From the NCBI RefSeq assembly GCF_004363245.1, contig NZ_SNYV01000020.1, positions 118,418 to 182,417 of the forward strand: a stretch of DNA of 64,000 bases, read 5' to 3'. The notes beneath the pieces were generated by a model, which saw nothing but the letters and a program-made list of their open reading frames with translations, made no database searches and was not told the origin of the DNA. The position numbers and the translations under genes are program-made. This DNA comes from Sphingobacterium yanglingense. Its GTDB lineage: Bacteria > Bacteroidota > Bacteroidia > Sphingobacteriales > Sphingobacteriaceae. Of the stretch, positions 26,844 to 35,230 are shown one piece after another (position 1 is the first letter of the stretch; every line of letters starts with the position of its first letter).

Positions 26844-26880
26844 AATAGCCACAACGGGTTGTCTGTTGTGGCTATTTTTT
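26844..26880 (+). terminator. Rho-independent terminator after the hydroxyacyl-CoA dehydrogenase gene
   Basis: AATAGCCACAAC (26844-26855) pairs with GTTGTGGCTATT (26865-26876) and runs into TTTTTTAT. It lies between convergent genes, ahead of the aqpZ stop. Confidence 0.9.
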
Positions 26881-26896
26881 ATAAAGGTGGTTCTGA

Positions 26897-27613
26897 CTAC
26901 CCGGTGGGGATGTCTTCTTTTTTAAGAAGATACCGGTATATAGTTCCTCCGGCAATAGCGCCCAATATCGGTGCAAGCCAGAATAACCATAATTGTGACA
27001 GTGCCGCTCCCCCGACAAATAGAGCCTGTGATGTACTGCGGGCAGGATTGACCGAGGTGTTTGTTATTGGTATGGATATTAGATGGATGAGTGTTAAAGC
27101 AAGGCCTATGCTAAGACCTGCAAATTTTCCATTAGCCCATTTGTCAGTAGCGCCTAGGATAATGATTAAGAAGAAGGTCGTGAGTAGAAATTCGGCCAGG
27201 AATGCGGCTCCGACACTATAGCTACGCTCGTGATAACCTGGCATCTCATAAAAATTGGTGGCGAATGCTCCTGGCCCCTCAGTAGAAAAAGACCCCGAAC
27301 CGTTAAGTATGGTGTAAAGACAACCTGCGGCAGCGATAGCTCCTAATAGCTGGGAGATAATGTACGGTGCCAGATCTTTTGCGGAAAAACGCCCTCCGAT
27401 AAGTAAACCTACGGAGACAGCGGGATTAAAGTGACCTCCGGAGATATGGCCTACAGCATAAGCCATCGTGAGCACGGTGAGACCAAAGGCTAAGGAAACG
27501 CCCAGTAAGCCAATTCCTATGTCGGGAACGCCTGCCGCAAAAACAGCGCTGCCACAGCCTCCGAAGACTAACCAGAATGTGCCGAAAAATTCGGCGAATA
27601 GTTTTTTTGTCAT
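26897..27613 (-). CDS. aqpZ: Aquaporin Z
   Basis: 238 residues with six membrane helices and the two NPA half-helices: GGHFNPAVSVG (Asn63-Ala65) and SVNPARST (Asn189-Arg192). LTLIHLISIPITNTSVNPAR is almost the E. coli AqpZ sequence and supplies the His and Arg of the aromatic/arginine filter, so a water-specific channel is expected, not a glycerol channel. The N-terminus FAEFFGTFWLVFGGCGSAV is also diagnostic. It is a single-gene unit on the minus strand, converging on the oleate hydratase operon terminator. Confidence 0.96.
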   Translation of the reverse strand: MTKKLFAEFFGTFWLVFGGCGSAVFAAGVPDIGIGLLGVSLAFGLTVLTMAYAVGHISGGHFNPAVSVGLLIGGRFSAKDLAPYIISQLLGAIAAAGCLYTILNGSGSFSTEGPGAFATNFYEMPGYHERSYSVGAAFLAEFLLTTFFLIIILGATDKWANGKFAGLSIGLALTLIHLISIPITNTSVNPARSTSQALFVGGAALSQLWLFWLAPILGAIAGGTIYRYLLKKEDIPTG

Positions 27614-27657
27614 GACTTTAAAAATTTATACCTGTTATTTAAGAATATGTTGGTGTT

Positions 27658-27684
27658 GAAATATTTCTTTTGATGAAATATTTT
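27658..27684. repeat. Direct repeats upstream of aqpZ
   Basis: GAAATATTT occurs at 27658 and 27675, exactly 17 bases apart; the first copy is part of the palindrome GAAATATTTC. They lie 45-71 bases upstream of the aqpZ start, where a regulator might bind. The stretch 27614-27813 holds nothing else but the terminator of the upstream minus-strand unit. Confidence 0.4.
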
Positions 27685-27756
27685 AATGTTAAATGTAGGT
27701 AAAAATAAGTAAAGAAAAAGTAGGTTTTTGTCTACAGATAGAATGTGTTGTGTGAA

Positions 27757-27790
27757 TCAAAAAATCCCGCTGGGTTTTAGCCAGCGGGAT
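27757..27790 (-). terminator. Rho-independent terminator of the 29590-27814 minus-strand unit
   Basis: Read on the minus strand, ATCCCGCTGG and CCAGCGGGAT form a perfect 10-bp stem with a 7-base loop (27790-27764), followed by TTTTTT. Confidence 0.9.
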
Positions 27791-27813
27791 GAACAAAAGA
27801 GTATGTAGTTTAT

Positions 27814-28383
27814 TTATTGTAAACGATTGGATATGGCGTCAACTACCGCTTGGTCGGTTGGGAATTCGCCAGCAACGGATCCGGTAGATCGTTTATTGCT
27901 AGGCGGTTCTTCGCCATATAGTGTATCCCGTGCTACCACAACCTTGTTGCCCATATCAAAGTAGCTGATGATATAATTCCGCTGATAAGCTTTATCTTTT
28001 TGGCCGAGTTTGCTGATGTACTCACCACGTTCTAACATATCTTGAGCAATGACGACCAGTCCTTTGACATCTTCTCCTGGATAGTTGGCGGCAGTACCTA
28101 GCTTTTCGTTCCACTTCGCTTTATAAGTTATTCCCAGTTCATCATGACCGCCATTTTCAATAACAAGATAATCCTTTTGCCAGGTAGGTTTTGCGGGCTC
28201 TACAGGATATTTGTATATGGATAGGTGATCCGGAAAGTATTCTAAAATACGTTTAGAGAGGTTTAATGTCTGCTCTTTATCGTTTTCTATGTTATTCAGG
28301 ACACTGTAACCCCAGATGGTAATACCGGCTGCCGCAATCACGATCAAGCTGATCAGGATATAAATGGATTTTTTATTGTTCAT
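27814..28383 (-). CDS. Hypothetical protein with one N-terminal membrane anchor
   Basis: 189 residues, not recognised. A single membrane helix at ~6-27 (IYILISLIVIAAAGITIWGY) is followed by a soluble domain with WQKDYLVIENGGHDELGITY (~68-88) and a strand-rich C-terminal half including RNYIISYFDMGNKVVVARDT. No lipobox or catalytic motif is seen. It is the last of three genes on the minus strand (29590, 29115, 28383) with 15-19 base gaps, ended by the terminator at 27757. All three are small membrane-anchored proteins, so they may form one complex. Confidence 0.7.
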   Translation of the reverse strand: MNNKKSIYILISLIVIAAAGITIWGYSVLNNIENDKEQTLNLSKRILEYFPDHLSIYKYPVEPAKPTWQKDYLVIENGGHDELGITYKAKWNEKLGTAANYPGEDVKGLVVIAQDMLERGEYISKLGQKDKAYQRNYIISYFDMGNKVVVARDTLYGEEPPSNKRSTGSVAGEFPTDQAVVDAISNRLQ

Positions 28384-28398
28384 AGCTTTTTTTCGATA

Positions 28399-29115
28399 TT
28401 AATCTAGATAAGGAACCTGAACTTTCATATTTGGATATTTCTCTCCCAGCTTTAAAAGAAAGTCATTTGCTATAGTATTCTCTTGTATTAGTTTTTGGGT
28501 ATTCATCGAAAACATGCTGGCAGTCGTGGTGGCATAGGTGAAAACTAAGGCTGAGAAAAGTACAAGCTCGATAGGTTGCCCATCCGTTGGCAAAGTTATT
28601 CTATAGGCTTTTACATTATCACCTTTTTGTTTGGCGAAAGCCTGCATGGTGCCTTTTTGGGGGATTTCTTCGAGTGTAGCTTGCGTTAGTCTTTCCTTGT
28701 CGAATACCAGATGATTGCTGATGTCGCCCTCTGTATCTGTGTCTAAAAGATGAAGATCGTCGCCGCTCAAAAGTAAATATTTAGGAGTCTGCACGGTCTG
28801 GTATCTTACGGTGCCGAGCGTTGCAGCACTTCTTAAAGAGTCTTTTAAGCCGTCTTTTATCGCTGACTTATTACTGTAGTCTAAGTTGGCAAAATTGAAT
28901 GCGTCGATTGGAAGATTGCCCATTTGTTTCTGAAGATAACTATACTCTCCACCCAGAAAATTGTCTCGATAAGTTGTTGCTTTTTGCAGCTCAGCCTTGA
29001 AGTCTGTATTTTGTAGTGCTTCTTTTAGTTTTTTCTTTTTGGCATAGGTAAAATACATAATCCCTCCGTAGACAAGGACAAAAGCAGCAATGATTAATAT
29101 TACTTGGATACTCAT
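28399..29115 (-). CDS. Hypothetical membrane-anchored protein
   Basis: 238 residues, not recognised. One N-terminal membrane helix (~4-24, VILIIAAFVLVYGGIMYFTY) followed by a KKKKLKEAL basic stretch places the rest in the cytoplasm. The soluble part contains QTPKYLLLSGDDLHLLDTDT (~108-127) and a hydrophobic stretch ELVLFSALVFTYATTTASMF (~180-200) that may be a second membrane pass. It is the middle gene of the three-gene minus-strand unit. No enzymatic motif was found. Confidence 0.7.
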   Translation of the reverse strand: MSIQVILIIAAFVLVYGGIMYFTYAKKKKLKEALQNTDFKAELQKATTYRDNFLGGEYSYLQKQMGNLPIDAFNFANLDYSNKSAIKDGLKDSLRSAATLGTVRYQTVQTPKYLLLSGDDLHLLDTDTEGDISNHLVFDKERLTQATLEEIPQKGTMQAFAKQKGDNVKAYRITLPTDGQPIELVLFSALVFTYATTTASMFSMNTQKLIQENTIANDFLLKLGEKYPNMKVQVPYLD

Positions 29116-29134
29116 GATTTTTGTTGTTTAATGG

Positions 29135-29590
29135 TTAAATATTTTTTGGTTCTATTTTCTTTTTCTTTGAAGGGATGAATCCCCAGATGATAAAGGCTAT
29201 GAGCGCTAAACCGACTAGTTTTCCACCATATTGGGTGTAAAACGGCAACTTATTGAGGTTGCTCGATTTCAATTTCTGCTCAATTAATAAGGCTTCTAAT
29301 TCCTTGGCAGGGATATCATAATACTCCTTTGTTTTTTCATCATAACCAACAAGCTTTGGTGCTACAGTGATGTACAATGGAAGTAGATATGCGATATTAA
29401 ACTCCGTGTGCAGTGTTGCTAGATCCAGATAACTACCGTTTTCAAGTTTGAACTCATCGGTATCAGGTAGGTCATGGACTTTGTTAAGTACTTCTCTTTC
29501 TCCGAGAGGAATTTTAACTCTTGCTAGTGAAATACTTGAGATCCCCATAAGCATAGCTAATACAAGGATGATTTGTTTTAATGATGCCAT
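29135..29590 (-). CDS. Hypothetical protein with signal peptide and C-terminal membrane helix
   Basis: 151 residues from ATG 29590. A TTG six codons upstream (29608) is unlikely because a -7 promoter box ends at 29610, so that TTG would precede the transcription start. N-terminal hydrophobic signal (LKQIILVLAMLMGISSISLA), a soluble middle (ARVKIPLGEREVLNKVHDLP), and one membrane helix near the end (~122-140, LVGLALIAFIIWGFI) followed by SKKKKKIEP, a basic stop-transfer tail. Not recognised. It is the first gene of the three-gene minus-strand unit. Confidence 0.7.
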   Translation of the reverse strand: MASLKQIILVLAMLMGISSISLARVKIPLGEREVLNKVHDLPDTDEFKLENGSYLDLATLHTEFNIAYLLPLYITVAPKLVGYDEKTKEYYDIPAKELEALLIEQKLKSSNLNKLPFYTQYGGKLVGLALIAFIIWGFIPSKKKKIEPKNI

Positions 29591-29609
29591 ATCTTGATTT
29601 GATTTCAAA

Positions 29610-29617
29610 CAAAATTA
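29610..29617 (-). promoter_or_regulatory. Promoter -7 element for the 29590-27814 unit
   Basis: On the minus strand TAATTTTG fits TAnnTTTG and lies 19 bases before ATG 29590. It decides the start codon of that gene. Confidence 0.55.
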
Positions 29618-29710
29618 GAAAGTACTATTTAGAAAAGGTAAATGGTTTACAATTCGTCAATAGCGTTTTATGAAACGTCTGTTGAAAGCAGAAAGGATAA
29701 AGCGGGGCGA

Positions 29711-29761
29711 AAAGGCTGTCTAAAAAGAAGCCAAGCTGGGAGGTTGGTCTTTTCAGACAGC
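29711..29761 (-). terminator. Long hairpin after the sigma-factor/membrane-protein unit, probable terminator
   Basis: GCTGTCTaaAAAGAAGCCAA (29715-29734) pairs imperfectly with TTGGTCTTTTCAGACAGC (29744-29761). On the minus strand the stem is followed by CTTTTCG, a weak T-run, 13 bases after the stop at 29775. Confidence 0.6.
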
Positions 29762-29774
29762 TAATGATAGGCGT

Positions 29775-30392
29775 CTAAAGCTCGTCTTCTTTTAATTCGT
29801 CGAGAATAGCTTTGACCTGTTTAGTATAAGGAGTATAGAAGTATCTCGTCCAGGCTACGATAGCTGCGGGAACAAAGAATGAAGTAATCAATATAACAAT
29901 TAGAAAGAGCTGTTTGTTGGAATCTGGTATAGTACTAAGGTCTTTTCCCTGCTCGACGAGACGACTATAGGTGTATACGGCTGTCCAGACCATTAAAAAT
30001 GGGATGAGTAGAAATCCAAAGGAATGATAGCGTTCAATATTCAACTTGAACTCATAATATATTTCACTCAAGTTGTCTTTGGTGTCATTTGTATAGTGAC
30101 AGACACGCTGGTAGAAATGGCGAAATATGTTTAGGTAATATATCGAGATAATAACAACGATGGCATAGCTCGTATAATATATTAAGTAGGTGTTGGTGGC
30201 AATAGTGAACAGCTGTGGAGCGAAAGCCATAAATATAATAGCTACAATCTGCATGTACCCCTCGTTTTTCATGTTTCGTTTGAGTTTGTCCAAGGGGTGT
30301 TGTGCTTTACGTAGTTGTTGGATCCGTGTTGGAATATGTACTTCTTGTGTAGATTCTGCATTCCAGGTCGATTTTAGTTCATCAAAATTCAT
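29775..30392 (-). CDS. Membrane protein co-encoded with an ECF sigma factor
   Basis: 205 residues with about four membrane helices: ~44-62 (GYMQIVAIIFMAFAPQL), 72-92 (SYAIVVIISIYYLNIF), 126-146 (FGFLLIPFLMVWTAVY), 165-188 (LFLIVILITSFFVPAAIVAW). The cytoplasmic N-terminus reads MNFDELKSTWNAESTQEVHI, a form often seen in proteins encoded beside Bacteroidota ECF sigma factors. Its start lies inside the sigma gene, overlapping its last 11 bases, so translation is coupled. A role as membrane-bound sequestering partner (anti-sigma-like) is plausible but not shown by sequence; there is no FecR or zinc anti-sigma domain. Confidence 0.75.
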   Translation of the reverse strand: MNFDELKSTWNAESTQEVHIPTRIQQLRKAQHPLDKLKRNMKNEGYMQIVAIIFMAFAPQLFTIATNTYLIYYTSYAIVVIISIYYLNIFRHFYQRVCHYTNDTKDNLSEIYYEFKLNIERYHSFGFLLIPFLMVWTAVYTYSRLVEQGKDLSTIPDSNKQLFLIVILITSFFVPAAIVAWTRYFYTPYTKQVKAILDELKEDEL

Positions 30393-30888
30393 GGTGGAGT
30401 TTCTTTATAATGTTTTGTAATTTTTCTTTTGTGCGGTTCAGTTTTACTCTGACATTGCCTTCGGTGATTCCTAATAGGACTCCTGTATCGCGATGTGAAA
30501 GGCCTTCCATAAAATAGAAAACTAACGCTTTTTCAATTCTGTTGAGATCTTGTACAGCAAGGTAGAATAGCTCTAGTTGTTTTTCTTTTTCGGTATCATA
30601 CTGTTCGTGCAGAGGCTCGTGGTTGGTATCATAAGTGTAACGGTCGCTTCTGCGTTTGTCTTTCTTGAAGTAGGTAATCGCTGTATTGATTGCGACACGG
30701 TACATCCAGGTCGAGAACGCTGCGTCTCCCTTAAACTTGGAATAGGATTTCCAAAGCTGTACTATGATCTCCTGTTGTAGATCCTCGCGGTCCTCCTTAT
30801 TGTCCATATACATACGGGCGACCTTATGTAAGATGCCTTTATGCTCCTCTAGGTGGTTTAAGAATAATTTTTCGTTCAGTTGGTTCAC
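30382..30888 (-). CDS. ECF-type RNA polymerase sigma factor
   Basis: 168 residues. Region 2: LHKVARMYMDNKEDREDLQQ, then EIIVQLWKSYSKFKGDAAFS and TWMYRVAINTAITYFKK (~20-78). Region 4: LNRIEKALVFYFMEGLSHRD, then TGVLLGITEGNVRVKLNRTK (~115-155). It overlaps the following membrane-protein gene by 11 bases. Unlike the sigma factor at 8646 it is not next to FecR or a SusC, so it probably belongs to the group controlled by a small membrane partner. The regulon is unknown. Confidence 0.92.
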   Translation of the reverse strand: MNQLNEKLFLNHLEEHKGILHKVARMYMDNKEDREDLQQEIIVQLWKSYSKFKGDAAFSTWMYRVAINTAITYFKKDKRRSDRYTYDTNHEPLHEQYDTEKEKQLELFYLAVQDLNRIEKALVFYFMEGLSHRDTGVLLGITEGNVRVKLNRTKEKLQNIIKKLHHEF

Positions 30889-31189
30889 AGCGCTATCGGT
30901 TGTTGTAATACGTTTGAATTATCAAGTTATTTAAATTTATACAGTAAGTCTACACACTATGGAATTCGTTACAAAATATTCTTCCAATTATGAAATATCC
31001 ATGTAATACGGACTGTATAGGCACTGGTGCACATAATTATTTCGTGAGCTCGTTGGACTCGGTTTGAATATTCCATCCCGAGAAGTCGGAACAAGTTATG
31101 GTGATTTGAAAAAAACTATTTACACCTGAAAAGTATTAAAATTTGATGTCTACGAAAAAATCGTATATTTACTATCAAACCGTAATTAG
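30889..31189. other. Divergent intergenic region between the ECF sigma gene and the GLPGLI gene
   Basis: 301 bases. The plus-side promoter at 31142-31171 is recognisable. On the minus side no full TAnnTTTG box precedes the sigma gene. No RNA gene or reading frame is supported. Confidence 0.5.
31142..31171 (+). promoter_or_regulatory. Candidate promoter of the GLPGLI gene
   Basis: TTTG (31142-31145) and TATATTTA (31164-31171) are spaced by 18 bases; the second box differs from TAnnTTTG in its last base. The ATG at 31190 is 18 bases further on. Confidence 0.5.
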
Positions 31190-32071
31190 ATGAAAAGAAC
31201 ACTATTTTTTGGACTGTTGCTTCTAGGGGGAGTATCGTCCTATGCGCAGGAAAAGCCTTTGGCTAAAGTGCATTACAATTTTAAGCATGTCAATGATACA
31301 ACACAGCGTGACAATTTTCTAATGGATGAAGTGGTGACGTATCTCGGAGAGCATGGAAGTTATTATACGAGTTATTCTATGACTAGGATGCAGGAGAATA
31401 TCAAAAAGCAGATGGATGATCCTGCATTTGATGGAAACTTGATTATTTCACAGCGTACCTCCCCGGTCAGTGAGGCCTATATTATAGAACCAGCACAGCA
31501 GAAGATCACAGAGATTGCTAAGGTGGCTTCGGACGAATTTGTATTATCAGGAACTTACCCACAACAGAATTGGGATATATTGGACGAGTCGAAGGAGATT
31601 GGTGGATACAGCTGTCAAAAAGCAACAACGGATTTTAAGGGACGTCATTACATTGTATGGTTCACGACGGACATTCCTTTTCCTGCGGGACCATGGAAGT
31701 TGCACGGTCTGCCTGGTTTGATTCTATCAGTGAAAGATAGCAAAGGAGAGGTGGAGTTTGAATACGCGGGATTCGATAAAATGGATACAGAGACAGCAAT
31801 CCGGATAGCAGCATCTGAAAAGGCAATTGTGTCGACAGAATCAGAGGTCAAAAAACTAGAAAGAGCTTTCAAAGCAAATCCTAGTGCTTATCTAAATTCG
31901 CGGAGCAACGTGACTACAGGACCTTCGGGAAGCATGGTTGTTCGGTCTTCTTCTGGAAGTTCAAGCGCTTCGACTTTGGATACCTCAAAAATAAAATCGA
32001 TGCATGTTAAGAAGGATGATAGCTATAAGCCTTCGAAGACAACTAATAATCCGATAGAATTGACACCTTAG
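31190..32071 (+). CDS. GLPGLI family secreted protein
   Basis: 293 residues with a signal peptide (cut near SSYAQ, ~20). The defining motif GLPGLI is at 173-178 within WKLHGLPGLILSVKD, preceded by WFTTDIPFPAGPWK and CQKATTDFKGRHYIVW; the family is a Bacteroidota periplasmic or outer-membrane-associated group of unknown function. The C-terminal ~60 residues are Ser/Thr/Lys-rich and look disordered. A TonB-receptor-like barrel gene follows after three bases. This gene pairing recurs in Bacteroidota, so the two likely act together. Confidence 0.9.
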   Translation: MKRTLFFGLLLLGGVSSYAQEKPLAKVHYNFKHVNDTTQRDNFLMDEVVTYLGEHGSYYTSYSMTRMQENIKKQMDDPAFDGNLIISQRTSPVSEAYIIEPAQQKITEIAKVASDEFVLSGTYPQQNWDILDESKEIGGYSCQKATTDFKGRHYIVWFTTDIPFPAGPWKLHGLPGLILSVKDSKGEVEFEYAGFDKMDTETAIRIAASEKAIVSTESEVKKLERAFKANPSAYLNSRSNVTTGPSGSMVVRSSSGSSSASTLDTSKIKSMHVKKDDSYKPSKTTNNPIELTP

Positions 32072-32074
32072 TAT

Positions 32075-34744
32075 ATGTACATTAGGCTTCTTTTTTTTCT
32101 ACTTTTTCTAGCGTCAGGAGGAATTGTTATGGCTCAGCGTGTGACTATCGAAGGTATACTCGTTGATAAGGCTACGAAGGATCCCTTAAATGCGATTACC
32201 ATACTGCTTAAGTCAGTGGACGGTAAGGTGATAACGTACAAGGCTTCTGATAAGAACGGTTATTTCGCACTGTCTACGGAAAGGGATCTAAATGGAGCCT
32301 ATGTGGAGATAAACCATCTGGGGTATAAGAAGAAATCTTTTGTGCCGACTGTAGGTGCTAAGATGCAAATTGAACTGGAACAATCTGTCATCCGCTTAGA
32401 AGAGGTGGATATCAAAAGCAAGCCTCGTATACAGCGGGTTGGTGATACACTAGCCTATGATGTGTCGTCCTTTGCTAAAGAGGAGGATCGATCTATTGGA
32501 GATGTGTTAAAACGTATGCCTGGGATGGAGGTGAATGAGTCTGGGCAGATTAAATATCAAGGTAAAGCCATTTCTAATTTTTATATCGATGGAGACGATT
32601 TACTGGACGACCGTTATGCAATCGGGTCGAAGACGATTCCTCATAAGATGGTGCAGGATGTACAAGTCCTGAATAATCATGAGCATAAGAAAGTGCTCAA
32701 AAATAAGCGATATACCGATGAGGTTGCGCTTAATCTTGTTATCAAAGACGAGGCCAAGTTAAAGCTCACGGGACAGATAAAGCTGGGAGGAGGTTTGCCA
32801 AAACAGTATGATGGAGAACTCAATACCATTTTGTTCAATAAGAAGTATAAACTGCTCAATGTGTTGCAGGGCAATAATGTAGGCCGCGACCTGAGTGGAG
32901 CTTTCACCGGATTTAACAAACAGACTGTATTGTCCAGTATGGGCTCTTCACCTGTCAATAATCTGTTGGGACTAGGGACCGTGGGGGCGCCTCCAGTAAA
33001 CAAGGATAATTATTTTATGAATAATTCGGTCGCATTGGATGTTAATAATCTGATCAATACAAAAGGGGCATGGCAGTATAAATCAAATGTGCAACTGCTG
33101 GTAGATCGAAATACATTCGATTATGCGGGCAGTACTACTTTCAATACTAACGGAGAGGTATACGGCTTTGATGAAAAACAACATACTGTAATCAAGCAAT
33201 GGATGGGGGCATTTAGATTTACGGCGGCCAAAAATCAAGAAAAGAACTATATCAGTAATGCGTTGTCGCTGGAGTACCAAAAGGAAAACGGATCAGCTGA
33301 TATTTATAGCAATGGGGAGTCGATACGCGTAGCAAGAGAGTTTACAGTTGAAGGTTTTTCAAATCAGTTAGAATATATCCCCGCACTTAAAAACGGAGAT
33401 ATTATTCAGGTCAATTGGTTTATGAATTATGGAAAGAAGCCTCAGACGCTGGCGCTTTCTCCAGGTATTTTTCCGGATCTGATGAATGCTGGGCTTCCTT
33501 ATGAGGAAACCGGCCAGTATATGGAGGTACCTTCATTTTTTAGCCGTGCTTCTGTTGGCTATCGCTTGCCCAATAAAAAGGTCGGGCAGTATTATAGCGC
33601 AGGTATATCGGTGGAAGATCAAAAGTTAAACTCTAGCATTGATCGGTTCTCGATAGGAATGGCCTTGCCTGTCACGCTGGACTCTTCCTTCAACGATACC
33701 GATTGGCTTCGGACATCACTCTTTGTTCAGGGTGAATATGAATGGAAGACTAGGCGATTTTCCTCACGTCTTACATTGCCGCTTTCATTACAACAGACCC
33801 ATTACGAAGATTCTTACTTTGCCTTAGATCATACACAGAATAGATTCCTTTTTAATCCAGTATTGAATGCTAAGTATGTCGTCGGGGTCGAAGATGAACT
33901 GAGCTTCTCGTATCGTCGGGAGAATAGCTTTGGCAATATAGAGGGAGTGTATCGCGGGCTTATCATCCAGAATTATAGAACGCTGAATCGTAATAGAGGA
34001 GGGATTAATGAAAGCCGTAGCAATGATTTTGGACTGAATTATAAGCTGTCTAAGACGATACAGCTATTGTTTGTCAATATTGAATTGAATTATAATCAGT
34101 CTATCGCGAGTGCGATGTTATCCAACGTTGTAGATAATGATATCACCCAGACGCAGCTGGTATCCCGAGAGAATAGAGTAAACTCCTATAGGGCGAGCCT
34201 TGGTGTTGATAAGTACATTTTTCCATTGGCTAGTACCGTAAAGCTGGAGGTCAGTTGGACGCTAACAGATTATAATCAGTTGTTTAATAATGAACTATTA
34301 CCTTTTCAGAATATAAGCTATAGCCTGACTCCTGCTGTAGAAGCTAAAATATGGGAATCCCTCAACTTATCCTATCGCGGACAGTTATCCTGGAGTTCGA
34401 CTAGACAGGGGCAAGGAGGAAACGGATTGGGAAGAAATGCTTTTAATATGTCTCAGAGCCTCGGGTTACCACTCAGTTTGTTCAAGTTGGTCCATCTCCA
34501 GACGAGCGCCCGGCATCTATATAGTAGTCAGCAGGGATTGGAGCGTATCAGTTATGTGTTTTTTGATACTTTCGCACGTTATAGACATAAGAAGTGGAAT
34601 ACGGACTTTGAGTTAAGTCTTTCAAATATAGCGAATGTCAAAAAATTTGAAACGTATACTATATCTGCGAATATGCAGGGGCAGAATAGCTATGAGTTGC
34701 GTGGACGGATGGCTATTCTGCGCGCAGTATTTAATTTTAAGTAA
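32075..34744 (+). CDS. TonB-receptor-like outer-membrane beta-barrel protein with carboxypeptidase-regulatory-like domain
   Basis: 889 residues. Signal peptide to ~MAQ (21); a regulatory-like beta-sandwich at ~24-105 (VTIEGILVDKATKDPLNAIT); then a plug-like region ~110-230 (IQRVGDTLAYDVSSFAKEED, SIGDVLKRMPGMEVNESGQI, YQGKAISNFYIDGDDLLDDR); then a long beta-barrel ending RAVFNFK. It lacks the SusC plug signatures and has no SusD partner, and belongs to the group of TonB-receptor-like barrels that travel with GLPGLI genes. The start is three bases after the GLPGLI stop, so the two are one operon. Substrate unknown. Confidence 0.85.
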   Translation: MYIRLLFFLLFLASGGIVMAQRVTIEGILVDKATKDPLNAITILLKSVDGKVITYKASDKNGYFALSTERDLNGAYVEINHLGYKKKSFVPTVGAKMQIELEQSVIRLEEVDIKSKPRIQRVGDTLAYDVSSFAKEEDRSIGDVLKRMPGMEVNESGQIKYQGKAISNFYIDGDDLLDDRYAIGSKTIPHKMVQDVQVLNNHEHKKVLKNKRYTDEVALNLVIKDEAKLKLTGQIKLGGGLPKQYDGELNTILFNKKYKLLNVLQGNNVGRDLSGAFTGFNKQTVLSSMGSSPVNNLLGLGTVGAPPVNKDNYFMNNSVALDVNNLINTKGAWQYKSNVQLLVDRNTFDYAGSTTFNTNGEVYGFDEKQHTVIKQWMGAFRFTAAKNQEKNYISNALSLEYQKENGSADIYSNGESIRVAREFTVEGFSNQLEYIPALKNGDIIQVNWFMNYGKKPQTLALSPGIFPDLMNAGLPYEETGQYMEVPSFFSRASVGYRLPNKKVGQYYSAGISVEDQKLNSSIDRFSIGMALPVTLDSSFNDTDWLRTSLFVQGEYEWKTRRFSSRLTLPLSLQQTHYEDSYFALDHTQNRFLFNPVLNAKYVVGVEDELSFSYRRENSFGNIEGVYRGLIIQNYRTLNRNRGGINESRSNDFGLNYKLSKTIQLLFVNIELNYNQSIASAMLSNVVDNDITQTQLVSRENRVNSYRASLGVDKYIFPLASTVKLEVSWTLTDYNQLFNNELLPFQNISYSLTPAVEAKIWESLNLSYRGQLSWSSTRQGQGGNGLGRNAFNMSQSLGLPLSLFKLVHLQTSARHLYSSQQGLERISYVFFDTFARYRHKKWNTDFELSLSNIANVKKFETYTISANMQGQNSYELRGRMAILRAVFNFK

Positions 34745-34752
34745 GGAAGCGT

Positions 34753-35226
34753 CTACCCAATCAGGTCTACAAAGGTAGCGTTCGTCATAGAAGCGAGATC
34801 TGTGGGCTGTAGGATGACCTGTAGTCCACGCTTACCAGCACTGACTGATATTGCTTCTTCGAGTTGGGCAGCTTCTTCAATGAAGGTCGGAAACTCTTTC
34901 TTCATGCCAACAGGAGAGCACCCTCCACGGATATACCCCGTAACCTGTAGCAAGTCCTTCATCGGCAACATTTCACAGTTTTTATTCCCTGATACCTTTG
35001 CCAGTTTCTTGAAGTCCAGGTGACTGCTGCCAGGGACGATTGCGACGAGATAAGGGTCTTTTGTTCCTTTGAGCACTAGAGTTTTGTAGAGGAGGTCTGG
35101 ATCTATTCCGATAGAATGGGCTACATGCTCGGCGCTAACATCCTCGTCATCCACTTCGTACTCCCGTAGCGTGTAGTTTATTTTAGCGGTATCCAATAGC
35201 CGCACCGCATTTGTTTTCTGTGCCAT
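34753..35226 (-). CDS. ybaK: Cys-tRNA(Pro)/Cys-tRNA(Cys) deacylase, YbaK family
   Basis: 157 residues, normal family length. YbaK signatures: NYTLREYEVDDEDVSAEHVA (~16-35), LYKTLVLKGTKDPYLVAIVP (~46-65), LDFKKLAKVSGNKNCEMLPM (~71-90) and GYIRGGCSPVGMKKEFPTFI (~97-116). The enzyme hydrolyses Cys mis-charged onto tRNA-Pro. It follows the HxlR regulator gene by four bases and so is co-transcribed with it; that link is unusual functionally and may only be positional. Confidence 0.93.
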   Translation of the reverse strand: MAQKTNAVRLLDTAKINYTLREYEVDDEDVSAEHVAHSIGIDPDLLYKTLVLKGTKDPYLVAIVPGSSHLDFKKLAKVSGNKNCEMLPMKDLLQVTGYIRGGCSPVGMKKEFPTFIEEAAQLEEAISVSAGKRGLQVILQPTDLASMTNATFVDLIG

Positions 35227-35230
35227 AGTT

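Noticed and set aside
26841..27221. Open frame opposite aqpZ
   Set aside because: It is antisense to a clear aquaporin and overlaps the terminator at 26844.
29711..29761. Long inverted repeat as a transposon end
   Set aside because: There is no transposase or second end nearby; its place just after a stop fits a terminator.
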